The notes beneath the pieces were generated by a model. It saw only the letters and a list, made by a program, of their open reading frames with translations. It did not search any database and was not told the DNA's origin. Position numbers and translations under genes: made by a program. Below, in pieces: positions 21,181 to 33,458 of a stretch of 64,000 bases of DNA (position 1 is the stretch's first letter; each line of letters starts with the position of its first letter). This DNA comes from Rhabdophis nuchalis (Eukaryota; Chordata; Lepidosauria; Squamata; Natricidae). The stretch lies in the NCBI GenBank assembly GCA_039707465.1, contig CM077643.1, forward strand, positions 39,642,605-39,706,604. The letters are read 5' to 3'.

Positions 21181-22049
21181 TGGTGTATTCACCAACATTT
21201 TGAACTATATACTTCAATTCCATTGGTAATTATGATGGATTTCTATAGCAGTATCGGTAACATTCACCATTGCTATAACACCAGCTCCCATATCCAGCAC
21301 AATCTATTATGGCATTAAGCCAAAGACAGTGAGTTGGTTTTGGCCACGTTGAGAAAAGGAAGAAAACAAATAAAAATGAACTGTAGCTATACAAAAAAAT
21401 GCTAGCTTCTTCTTCTTCCTCCTGCTTCAAAATGTACCCCTTCTTTTTTCTCCCCTTTCAGTGATAGGTGGCTAAAGCATTTGAAGCTTTATGGTGCCAG
21501 AATCACTGCAGTGACCAGGGAAGGACATTTATTTTGATTAGCCTGCCTCATTACACAAACATAAATGTTATTTAAGCAAATGCAATCAAGCTGTCTTCTC
21601 GCTGTTCCAAGGAGGTCCACCATGGCCTGCTGACAGAGCACACCAGAGGACCCAGTGTGTTGGCAGATTTGTCACTTGTTGGGTTTTCATGCAGAATCAC
21701 TTTAATAAAGCATTTATCACAGCCTGGACATAAAAGACTCACAAAGAGAGAGAGACAGAAAGGATGGAACCACAGAGCTGTGCTGGAGATAAGCCCTGCA
21801 ATGGTCTGGGAGACAGCAAATGGGATTAGTTCAGTGGCCTTTGTTGAGGCAGAAGAGAGGTTTATAAAAGAATATGTTGCTTTTCTCATACAGCCCCATG
21901 GAACTGATATGATCTCTCATTTTTCTTTCGTTTGTTTCTGGCACGGATGTTGCAAAGACTAGGACTATTGCTCCTCTAGCTATTGTCAATAGGAAGTCCT
22001 ATGAAATGTAAGGGACCTAGAGTCTTCTCGGAAGGAAAACATGGGCACT
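21181..22049. other. Unique sequence; candidate conserved non-coding stretch
   Basis: No repeat was recognised. Bases 21545-21915 are of balanced composition and repeat-free. Frames on both strands (21572-21889 minus, 21657-21962 plus) have no domain and overlap each other. It is either an enhancer-like conserved block or neutral DNA. Confidence 0.25.
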
Positions 22050-23442
<1,393 letters not shown>

Positions 23443-23690
23443 TGATGCCACCAAGAGTGTTCCTTAATGCTTGCTTCATGTCTTGCTATTGCCACGGTCT
23501 TTCCATCAACTTCTAGATGCTCTCCTGCTTTACTGAGATGCATCGCCTCCAAAAATCAGAAAAATCAGTTGTAGCATTTGACACACATCACAACAGGGGG
23601 AACACTATCCGGTAATGCAGGCGAGTCTCTCCAACTCCTCAGCATCAGGTCTCTCAATGCAAAAGAAACCCCTGCAACAAGGACTTAGAG
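23443..23690. other. No recognised feature
   Basis: Short unique interval between repeats. Confidence 0.4.
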
Positions 23691-24221
23691 CAGGGGTGTC
23701 AAACTCATGTCATCACAGCAGCATCACATGTCGTGTTGGGAATTTCCCTCCCTTTGCTAAATCAATAATACAATATAATACAATAGCAGAGTTGGAAGGG
23801 ACCTTGTAGGTCTTCTAGTCCAACCCCCTGCGTGGGCAGGAACCTTATACCATTTCAGACAAATGGCTGTCTAACATCTTCTTAAAGACTTCCAGGGTTG
23901 GGGCATTCACAACTTCTGGAGGCAAGCTGTTCCAGAGGTTAATTGTTCTAACTGTCAGGAAATTTCTCCTTAGTTCTAAGTTGCTTCTCTCCTTGATTAG
24001 TTTCCACCCATTGCTTCTTGTTCTGCCCTCAGGTGCCTTGGGGAATAGTTTGACTCCCTCTTCTTTGTGACACCCTCTGAGATATCGGAACACTGCTATC
24101 ATGTCTCCCCTGCTCCTTCTCTTCATCAAACTAGACATACCCAGCTCCTGCAACCGTTCTTCATATGTTTCATATGTTTTTAAATCAGGTGTGGGCGTGG
24201 GGCGCAAGTTTGACAGCCCTG
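23691..24221. mobile_element. hAT element split by CR1
   Basis: It starts CAGGGGTGTCAAACTCA and ends AAGTTTGACAGCCCTG, with a perfect TSD ACTTAGAG (23683-23690, 24222-24229). Once the nested CR1 is discounted it matches the 135-bp element at 17674. Confidence 0.9.
23765..24180 (-). mobile_element. CR1 3' end nested in hAT
   Basis: The minus strand encodes [37 protein letters not shown] and RSNLELRRNFLTVRTINLWN. It is flanked by TAAATCA on both sides (23758-23764, 24181-24187), which can be read as a 7-bp TSD. The frame is open across the 3' portion, so this is a comparatively young copy. Confidence 0.9.
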
Positions 24222-24229
24222 ACTTAGAG

Positions 24230-24960
24230 ACTTTCAGGTGACAGCATCACACTTGCTTCAATAAGGAGTTTTGATCTAAGAATTAGAAGTTAAGTACAGT
24301 ACAATGTTGAGTGATAGGAACCTGTTTTAGTGTATTTATATTATTTATCGTGTTAAATTTTAATGTTTAACCTTCAACCTGTTTTTATCAAAAATGGAGT
24401 CTCTTTAAACATCCTGGATCTCTGTATTTGTTTTTTGTTTTTTTGCAGAGGCCATCCAGACTGGGCTGATGTTAATGAGACAACCTATTAATAAACTTGC
24501 CTCCCATCTGTTGATTTGGTGGGGGGGGTGGCAAAATCCTCCTGCTTTTTTCCTTCCAAATTCTTGCACTGTCTTTCTTCATTTCTAGCAGTGTCAGCAG
24601 ATCCTAAGTCTGTGACAGCTGCAAAGTGGCAAGAGAAGGTAGGGAGGAGCCTTTAGGCTACAGGGCAAGCTATTTATTCTCCAACCTCTCAATTTTCCTT
24701 TCTGGATTTGGCAGCCCCTGGAGCAGCTGCCTGTTTTGGGAGAATTTTCAAAAGAAATGGGGCGAGATGGCTGTTCAGCTGCTGGGTCTCCAACTGCACG
24801 TCCACAAATTAGCTCACTGGGATTAGAGAACTGCCAGGCATGGGTAGAGACCAGAATGAATGAACTCCTCTCTTGCACAGATAATAGTAGGCTGCCCTGG
24901 AAAACACTGCCCAGAGATCAAAAGGAACCAGTGCCACAAAGCCCTTAGGTGGCCAATAGG
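24230..24960. other. No recognised feature
   Basis: Unique sequence. A 'cag-gcagtgtcagcag' stretch near 24590 has a splice-acceptor look, but no open exon-like frame with a recognisable product follows. Confidence 0.35.
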
Positions 24961-25295
24961 AGGTAAAGGTTCCCCTTGCACATATGTGCTAGTTGTTCCC
25001 TACTCTAGGAGGTGGTGCTTATGTCCATTTCTAAGCTGAAAAGCCAGTGCTGTCTGAAGACATCTCTGTGGTCATGTGGCCGGCATGACTAAATGGCAAA
25101 GGCACATGGAACACTGTTACTTTCCCACCAAAGGTGATTCCTATTTTTCATGCTTTTGAACTGCTAGGTTGGCAGAAGCTGGGACAAGTAACGGGAGCTC
25201 ACTCCGTTATGTGGTGCTAGGGATTGGAACTGCTGAACTGCCAACCTTCTGATCGACAAGCTCAGTGTCTTAGCCACTGAGCCACCATGTACCTG
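24961..25295 (-). mobile_element. tRNA-derived SINE (second family)
   Basis: The minus strand starts GGTACATGGTGGCTCAGTGG CTAAGACACTG (A-box-like) with 'agttccaatccctagc' (B-box-like), continues through 'ttgtcccagcttctgccaac' and ends 'ggggaacctttacctcc'. It is nearly full-length. It belongs to a widespread squamate SINE that I recognise by layout but do not name. Confidence 0.75.
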
Positions 25296-25561
25296 TATAA
25301 TTTGCCAAGTGGGCAGGCCCAATTCCCTGGCTACACAATCCTAACTATCATTAAGTAAAACACTAATATTTAGTATATGTAATGAGGCATGTGTTGGGAG
25401 AAGAAGAAAAAATGCTACTTGAGAATAGGATCAGGTAAACAAAACCTTAAGCTGCCTTTGGGGTGGTCTGAGGATCAAAGAAAGATAATACCATGAAAAC
25501 ATGACTTACAAAAAGTCTTATGGGGCATCTTCTTGCTATGGATAAGGAGAGATAAGGATGA

Positions 25562-25965
25562 TGTCAGACCTGGAAGCCATCTTTTACATTTGGGACTTCA
25601 GGCCCGCCACATTTTCTACTGGGGAAATGGGAGGGGGAAATTCTAGTGGGAAAATGGGAGGGAGGATTATATAGAGTGTGGGTGATATATAGTCAAAATA
25701 ACATTCTTTTCTCAGAAAGTCAAGGCCATCTTGCCTTGTAGTTGCGATGAGGTGACTAAGAGGCATCTCCAGTTTTGGATGATGCTTGATTAGATCATGT
25801 GATGGACAGGGGCTTCAACTTTCGTTTGGGTGGGGAAAACCTGGAAACGTTCAGATTCGGGTTTCCCAAGATGTGCCAATATGACATCTCTAATAAAATA
25901 GAACTTCAAAGAAATTCAAGCTTCAGAGTCTTCTTTTGTTGGGGGTGTTACTTGGAACCCTGACA
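25562..25965 (+). repeat. Solo LTR, family A, 404 bp
   Basis: TGTCAGACCTGG...GGAACCCTGACA has the TG..CA termini of an LTR and a perfect 5-bp TSD GATGA (25557-25561, 25966-25970). A TATA-like ATTATATAG lies at ~25667, and AATAAA at 25892-25897 gives the expected promoter and poly(A) order. No second LTR or internal gag/pol follows, so it is a recombination remnant of an LTR retroelement. Confidence 0.85.
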
Positions 25966-25970
25966 GATGA

Positions 25971-28134
25971 TCCATTAGAAATGAACCCTTGGTGAAACTG
26001 CCTTGCTCAATCCTATGAGGAAGTCCCTTCTGTACACTTTTTGGCCCTCCTGTCAGAAGGACAAAGTCTACTTTTTGATTGGTGCCCTCTAGGAACACAA
26101 ATGTCCACAGAAAATATGAACTTCACCTGAGTGATAGTCTCCCTGAGCCTTAAGGATCTCATGAAAAGGTACGTGCCACAGACGTGAGCTCCCACTATCC
26201 CAATAGTTACTCAAGAGCAAATCTTTGCTACCTGATCTTTTTAACTGGAAACAATTTAAAAAAAGCCAGAGGGAGGGAGCCAAGAGAACGAGAGATGCAT
26301 AAATAATATTTTTTCAAATCATGCCCAGAAGGAAGCAGCCCAGCACTCTGCAAAATCCGAGTAATTTGCTTAAAGTGAGCTCGTAGTGTTTTGTTTGTCA
26401 AGCTGCTACGTCTTTGTTTACAGGTTAGATCCCAGCTGCCTCATCCTCTTAATGGTCTTTAAATTAAAGTTGACCTTCCAATTTAGATCTTTTCAGAACT
26501 TCATTGATGATAATTGCCGAACAGAATAACAGAAGACCAACTAGATGGGACAACAGCAATTCCATGTCTTGTTACATGCATTCTATGTTCCATATTTATT
26601 ACTCATATCTAGTCTGCTTCTCCCTCCCTCCCTTCTCCTTTCCTTCCAGAGCTATCAGGACTGCAGAAACCTTTGAAGATGTGATGCAAACATCATTTCA
26701 AAACTCATTATAACTAACGAACATCTCCCCATTCAACACACCCAGCATTTAAAGAGTGAAGTCAACTGCCATGTTGTTTTGTTTCTCTAATAGTCCCTTC
26801 CAGCAGTTCCACCAGTAGTAGCAAAATTGACGAGAAAGCTGCTGGGACTGCTCCATTTGCTTCAGCAAGATGAATTCTTTTACCTCCATATCCCAAATTG
26901 CCCTACTGAAATGAACAGAAGCAGCTCTTCATTGGTGTTTTATGTGTGGTGGCCATGATGGCTTAAATGGCTTATTCCAACTTTATGAGTCTAAGATTCT
27001 ATAGATCAATGAAAAATTGTATGAAAGAAGGATGGATGGATGGATGGATGGATGGATGGATGGATGGATGGACAGACAAAAGAAAAATAATAATTATTTA
27101 ATGGAATCAAGTCCTATTCTGCAAGGCATATAAGAAAGCAAGAAATTAAATCAGCTTCAATAAGCAATTTTAATGCAAATATGTGGGGTAACATACAGAT
27201 ATACATGTGCATTCATTAAGGTGATGAATTTACGCATTTTGCATCCCTTCTTCCTGTGTTTTTTGCAATTCAGTCTGAACTGCATTTTTTATAATAAGCT
27301 ACTTATGAACTTCTTTTCCATCTCGTGGTTGTTTAGAACCTCCCACATTCCATTTCCAGCTTCCTATACACTCCCATTCATAGACAGATAAATAGATAGA
27401 TAAAATGAACACAACACAATGTTCCATCTCTAAGAATCAGCGAAACTTGGATAAATTTACTTCTCTATGGCCTTCCTTCTGAAATGTGTTTATCTTGTCG
27501 AGATTTTTATCTGAGAGTGGACATTCCTGAAAAGGGCAGGGGTAGCTACCATCATCCCTTGTTTGAAAAATAACGATATGTGACTCTCACATAGGATAAA
27601 TTAGTATTCAATGATACAGGTGTAAATTCATTTTCATCTCTCTGTAATATCCATCCCCGTTTATTTTTCCCTTAGGATATTTGGGGGCATGTAGAATGAA
27701 AGGTTGCATCTGCATTTTAAATGGCTTGGGGGTAAAGCTACAGAATCAGATATAAAACAGGCTCAGAAGTTCACAGGAGCAATGTTAAAGTTAATTGGGG
27801 TTCGGCAAAGGCCTAGGCAAATGACAACATCCTCAAAGGAACAATAATTTCCTTGGAGGAAATACGTGTAAAGTTGTATTCAAGCAGGAGGAAATCAAGC
27901 TAATCATTCCATTTCTTCTTAAGCGACATCTTAAAGATGGAAGAGATTGGCTTGTCTTTCACCTTTGCTAAACGAAGTTGGCAGATTTAGCAGATGGCAC
28001 CTCAGTTCAACTTCAGAAGCTAAGCAGATTTGAACCTATTTCGATAGCTGAAGATTAGGAAATTCCAATGCTGTTGGCTAGAATGAGAAGCTGAAAATAA
28101 GGGGGAGAAAAGTTGCTTCCTGAAAGGTAATTCT
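25971..28134. other. Long unique stretch with one microsatellite and candidate conserved blocks
   Basis: Apart from (GGAT)n at 27030-27072, I identify no repeat or exon. Bases 26320-26510 and 27780-27990 look like vertebrate conserved non-coding sequence (balanced composition, homeodomain-type cores) but this is texture only. Confidence 0.3.
27030..27072. repeat. (GGAT)n microsatellite
   Basis: About 10 GGAT units, slightly degenerate at the right edge. Confidence 0.95.
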
Positions 28135-29605
28135 AACTTATTTCTATACTTCTGTCAAGAATCTCTGGACCCCCTGAGGCGGAAGCCTTTCTTAAAAAAC
28201 ATTCCTCTATCCTGGGGGAGGACTCAGGGGGGACGGAGGGGGCCACGGCCCCGCCCACTGGGGGCCTGGGAGGAGAAAAAGAAGATACAATTGCCAAGAG
28301 ACTTAGATCAAAAAAAAAAAAAACTTTGCCTTGATTTTTTCTGATTAATTTTGCATAATATTTGTATTTGGATTTTTTGTAAATGTCTGACAGTATAGAA
28401 CTGAGAACTTAGGTATATGTACCTGCTTTCACTTTGTAGTGTTAAGATAATAATTTTTTCTTTTATTGTTATTGATGTATTTTGAGGCCCCGGAAGGGCC
28501 GACGACTTTGACGTGAATACTCTCAAAATTTCTTTGTATCCCTTACCCTACCCTATAGAAAAAATTGTAAAACCAATAAAACTTTTTCAATATAAAAAAA
28601 AAGAATCTCTGGACCCCTGCACAGGTGGATAGCCACATTCCTGTCAAACAGGCAGCAAATGGTTAAAATAGGGAGGGCCCTATCAGTTAATAGTAGTGTC
28701 CCCCAAGGCAGTGTCTTAGGACCCACACTCTTTCTGATTTATATCAACGACCTATGTGATCACATTAACAGCAACTGCGTCCTTTTCACCGATGACGTAA
28801 CATTATTTAACATCACAGACAATGTTCCTACCCTATAACGCAACCTAGACTATGTGTCAGAATGGTTGCATAATTGGCAACTCCAAATTTCAACAAACAA
28901 ATGTCCTGTCCTACACATTGTCAAAAATAATCAGAACACTAAATAGAAGGGAACAATCTTGTAGACAAACCTCACTCTGTCAAGGACCTAGGAGTACTTA
29001 TCTCAAATGATGTAAGCCCCAGAGCTCACTGTAACAGTATTGCCAAAAAGGCATTAAGATTTGTTAACCTTATTTTGAGAAGCTTCTTCTCTGGTAACAT
29101 TGAATTGTTAACTAGGGCATACAAAACCTTTGCCAGACCATTTCTCCAATACAGCTCATCCGCCTGTACAGTGAACCCACACTGTATATCAGACATTAAT
29201 ACAATTCAGCGGGTCCAGAGGTATTTCACAAGAAATGTGCTCCATTCCTCTGCTCACAATAGAATCCCTTATGCCACGAGGCTCAAAATTTTGGGCTTAG
29301 ACAATCTGGAACTGCACCACCTGTAGCTGGACCTAAGCATGGTACACAAAATTGTCTGCTGCAACATCCTACCTGTAAGCAAGTACTTCAGCTTCAACCA
29401 CAATAATACACAGGCAAACAATCAATACAAACTCAAGGTAAACTGCTCCAAACTCGATTGCAGAAAATACGTCTTCAGCAGCAGGGTGGTCAATGCCTAG
29501 AATGCTCTACCCAACTCCGTTGTTACATCCTCAAACCCTCACAGCTTCAACCTTAGTAGACTATTGTCTACTGTGAACCTCACCCCATTCTTAAGAGGTC
29601 CTTAA
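28135..29605 (+). mobile_element. Rex1-like (CR1-superfamily) LINE, decayed RT
   Basis: Across shifted frames the plus strand shows RT motifs: WIATFLSNRQQMVKIG, SVPQGSVLGPTLFLIYINDL and an altered catalytic box FTDD (usually FADD), then a C-terminal ORF (29075-29326) with RAYKTFARPFLQYSS and INTIQRVQRYFTRN. The 3' end reads CTCACCCCATTCTTAAGAGG. A minus-strand copy of the same 3' end lies at 59485. It is interrupted by an L1-like insert at 28174-28600. Confidence 0.75.
28174..28600 (+). mobile_element. L1-like 3' end inserted in the Rex1-like element
   Basis: It is flanked by a ~17-bp duplication AAGAATCTCTGGACCCC (28157-28173, 28601-28617) and ends in CCAATAAAACTTTTTC plus an A-rich tail. 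The G-rich 5' part and terminal AATAAA fit a squamate L1 3' UTR. Removal restores the RT reading context of the host element. Confidence 0.75.
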
Positions 29606-29659
29606 AAGGAGCAGCACTGCAGGTTAACTCTGTCCAGAGTCAGAAGTTCAATCCTAACT

Positions 29660-30125
29660 AGTTCTGTTGTGGTCCATCGGTGGCCTGCAGAGCTGGGACT
29701 AAGTGTGTGCTTTTTACTGTATCACGAAGCCTAGGTCAGAACAGATTCCAGGTTGACTCAACCTTCCATCCTTCTGAAGTTGCCAAAATGAGGACCTAGA
29801 GCAGTGGTAGTCAACCTGCTCCCTACCGCCCACTAGTGGGCGTTCCAGCTTTCATGGTGGACGGTAGGGGTTTTGTCCGATACTGAAGCACTTTCCTTTT
29901 TTAAATTTAATTGACTTCCCTACTTTATAAATCACCATTACTGTGGAACCGGTGGGCGGTTGGAAATTTTTACTACTAACAGAGATACAAAAGTGGGCAG
30001 TAGGTGTAAAAAGGTTGACTACCCCTGACCTAGATTGTTGGGGGGAGAGACAATATATTGACACTGTAAACCGCTCAGACAGTGCTGTAAAACACTATGG
30101 GGCAATAAATAAGTCTAAGTGCTAT
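29660..30125 (+). mobile_element. Sauria-type SINE split by hAT
   Basis: A degraded tRNA head (~29660-29740) precedes 'ttgactcaaccttccatcc', then the hAT insertion, then 'attgttggggggagagac', 'aaaccgctcagacag' and 'gtctaagtgctattg', the standard SINE 3' end. Confidence 0.75.
29802..30027. mobile_element. hAT element nested in a SINE, 226 bp
   Basis: Start CAGTGGTAGTCAACCTG and reversed end CAGGGGTAGTCAACCTT. TSD ACCTAGAG / ACCTAGAT (29794-29801, 30028-30035), 7 of 8. The Charlie-like CAGTGGT..CAACCT terminus supports hAT. Confidence 0.92.
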
Positions 30126-31349
30126 TGATACTGCTATGTTCATTAAGTCAAGCTCAACTTCAAGGATATTTTAGATTTATTAAAATATTTTGTCCATATG
30201 CACCATAGTAAATATTAACATGTTTCTTATTCAAGCAATTGTACGTCATTCTTTTCAGAATTAGAAATGGACATGCAAGGGATTAGCTCAGCCTTTTAAT
30301 ACCAATTATTTTCATCCCCCACCTCCCTAACATTTCTTTTTCCATTTCTCTGAAAATTAAAATGTAAGCTAAAATCAATTGTTTTTACTGTTGTGCCAGC
30401 GATAGATATCAGTGATGCTCTGTTAAAAGGAATGGAGGAAGGAAGTAAATTTGCATAGAACATCAAAGTTATCCTTAATTCAGTGTAATATGGGGCTGCT
30501 GTAAAAAAGACAAATTCCATGCTTGAAACACTGGGAAGGAAATTGGAAATAAAAAAACCAATAGAATCATGCTTTTATAGAGATCTGCGGAGAAACTGCC
30601 CTTGGAGTACTCCACACAATTCTAGTTACTATGTCTGAGAAAAGATCTTGTAAAGCAGAAAAAGGAAAATAGTGTGATCAATATAGAAGAAGTCAATTTT
30701 TTATGAGATTAAAGAATATATTTTATGAAGAAAACATTTGGAACTTGTTAATGAGCAAATGAGGAATGACACTGTGTAGTAGAGTTAAAAACTGGGCTTA
30801 TCTAACAAAACTAAATGCTAGGAGATCCAAGACAGATAAAAACCTCCATTTAGTGCATTTCCAATTTAGTATATTTTAAGATGTCAGGCCAGAAATACCC
30901 CTAAAATAATGGACAAATCTAGTGCACTCAAAAATAGTATGGATAAGACAGCTTTATGTTAATGTTGCATAATTCATTGTGATTTGAATAATGGCATCAT
31001 TTCACAAGTGACACACATTATCTTTTTGTCCATTTGTGTAATGCCCTCATTATGCAAATGATTCAAAGAGCTGTGATTTTTGCAATTTAATTAACATTCA
31101 GGAAAAGCAGGTCCCTTCCCACAGGTTCATTTAATCAAGATTTCACTTACACTTTTTGCCTACAAAACAGTAAAAAATGTTGTCATAAAATAAGATGGCT
31201 ACCAGTTCTGATAGCTTTAAAATATGGATTGTGTTGCCGTCAAGTCATTGTTAACTCTTAGGTGCTACATAGATAGATAGATATATTTTCTCCATGATGT
31301 TCTAGCCCTGACCTGGTCCTTCAGGTCTTCCAATAATAGACCATTGCCA
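30126..31349. other. Unique stretch with a candidate conserved non-coding block
   Basis: Bases 30945-31150 contain an octamer-like TTATGCAAATGATTC, 'gcaatttaattaacattc' and 'aatggcatcatttcac' in repeat-free sequence. No gene is seen in the rest. Confidence 0.3.
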
Positions 31350-31620
31350 CTGTCACTGTGGTGGAATGTAGTCTGGATCCCCAGGAGGGAGGGGCTGTAT
31401 TCCAGAGGATCAAGAGACAGCAAAGTTTAAATAGTTTGGTTGGGAGGAAGAGGATCAAGTCAGATCCTCTGTAGAAGTTCTCAGAGTATATCTTTAATGA
31501 CGTATGCTGTTGCTTTAGTTTGGCAAGATTTCTGTCTATAGGAGAGGAACAATAAAGGATACTGCTTGGGAGTAACTCTTTGCTTCCTTCTTGGAGACCT
31601 TCTTGGAGACCAAACATTAA
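31350..31620 (+). repeat. LTR family B, copy 3
   Basis: GTTTGGCAAGATTTCTGTCT and AGAGGAACAATAAAGG match the R/U5 block of 10500. Upstream AGAGACAGCAAAG also aligns. Open frames across it are not genes. Confidence 0.55.
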
Positions 31621-31873
31621 CTAAATTCATCCACTGTGTTGTTGATCATCCTCTTCTCATTCCCTCCAATTTTCCAAGCACTGGAGCTTTCTCCAGAAAG
31701 TTAGTTTTTTAAGGGGATTAGATAAATTCATGGTAGAGCAAGCTAGTTTTAACTATTAGTTTTGATGGCGTATATTAGCTTATTAGTCACAGGTCCAAAT
31801 ACCAGCTATTAGGGATATATCATTTCCATCCATTCTTGTAAATTTCCTTGTGTTGATACAACATATATACATG

Positions 31874-32215
31874 ACTAGCCAATAACCCGGCATTGCCCGG
31901 GTATTTATTTATAGGGGGGGAAATGTCTGGACCACATATAATTTCTAATGTTGGATTTTCCCCCTTACCAGAGGGAGCTCCCTTGTGGAGTAATGTGAAG
32001 CTGTTACCATGGGAACTCCACTGTGCTGTACAGTAGAAGTCAGTACAGCAGTATGACACAACAGGCTGTATCTTAACAGAACTCCCACCCCAAAGGGTTT
32101 TAGGGGATGTCTTAACCCCACAGTGTTTTTCTCCAGAGGGTAAGACATCTGTGTACCAAGTTTGGTTGAAATTGCTCGAGGCATTCCAGAGTTATGCTGG
32201 GCTAAAAAAAAGAGT
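31874..32215. repeat. Unclassified repeat beginning with a CCCGGGTATT motif
   Basis: It starts near AACCCGGCATTGCCCGGGTA (an imperfect hairpin) and runs to 'ttgctcgaggcattccagag' / 'ttatgctgggc'. I recognise this wording as a repeated genomic sequence but cannot assign a class. No TSD or TIR found. Confidence 0.4.
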
Positions 32216-33119
32216 TATAAGGATCACTCAGACAATAATTTGTCATCTATTGCAAGACGTTATTTCAGGGGTGCACAAATTTGATGAGAATTGTTAGAGA
32301 AAGTGCTTCATATGTACCTGGAGAGTGGAAATGTAACTTGAGCAAGAACTAGTGAAGCTGTTTGCTGCAACTTGCAGGCAGTGGCTTTATAATAAGAAAT
32401 AAATAGAAGATAGGCAAGGCTTAACTCCTATCTAAGTACATCCTTTTAAATGAGAGTCAAGAGCGCAGACGTGCAAGGAAAGACAAACATAGGAAGAAAG
32501 CACTTGGAGATTAGCACACTCATAAACAAATAAGAGAAAGGAAAACAGGGAATGCAGAAGAAATCCCTAACTTTCTGTCTGCCCCCTGCTGCCCCTTAGG
32601 GTGAGCAGGTTGTGAGGTGTTGAAAGACAAGGCAACTGAGGTCACGCCTCCAACAGGACAAGGAATACTTGACCTTTGAATTGCTTGTCAGAAGAGCACC
32701 CTTAAAAGCAGGAGTGTCAGTGTATGTTGGGAGGGGGAGAGAAAAACTAATTGGCCTTAATGTATTTATGAAAATTAAATGAAGATAAATACAAGGGTTG
32801 TACTCACTCCGTGAATATTTAACAGTTTCCACATTCTATCACATTTTTTTTAATGTTATTTGGAAGGTGTTCAGGAATATGGAAATGAGACACAAACAGC
32901 CTGTGGCCTCAAATGGTATATCTCAGATGCTAGCATCCTGTTCAACTCACTATAACTCTACTGTTGCTTACAGGACCAAAAATAGCATAATCTAATCTTT
33001 TAATATTTGGTCCCTGGAATGTATTTATTACTACAAAGGTCAGAAAGATCAAATGAAATAACAGGAGAGTAAAACCCATAGTTTCTCCAGTGTCATGCAT
33101 GGCTAGGAAAGCTGGGAAA
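32216..33119. other. No recognised feature
   Basis: Unique sequence; no exon or repeat supported. Confidence 0.4.
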
Positions 33120-33178
33120 GCTGACAGACGGAAGGAAGGAAGGAAGGAAGGAAGGAAGGAAGGAAGGAAGGAAAGAAA

Positions 33179-33226
<48 letters not shown>

Positions 33227-33230
33227 AGGA
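33120..33230. repeat. (GGAA)n/(GAAA)n microsatellite
   Basis: GGAA units to ~33170, then GAAA units. It is the downstream half of the purine array that flanks the L2 copy; the other half is at 36605-36770. Confidence 0.97.
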
Positions 33231-33233
33231 AAT

Positions 33234-33289
<56 letters not shown>

Positions 33290-33458
33290 ATTTATATCCC
33301 GCCCTTCTCCAAGAAGGACCCAGGGCGGCGCACAGGAAAATTTAAAAACATACAAAATACAATAAATATAATTTAAAAAACTATTAAATAACCTATCCTG
33401 CGCTAAAACCAAATTTTAAAAACCCAATTTAAAACTACCTAAAAGTCCCCATGGGAGG

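Noticed and set aside
20831..21223. 130-codon minus-strand frame
   Set aside because: Same hAT family interior as 18963; repeated palindromic words, no domain.
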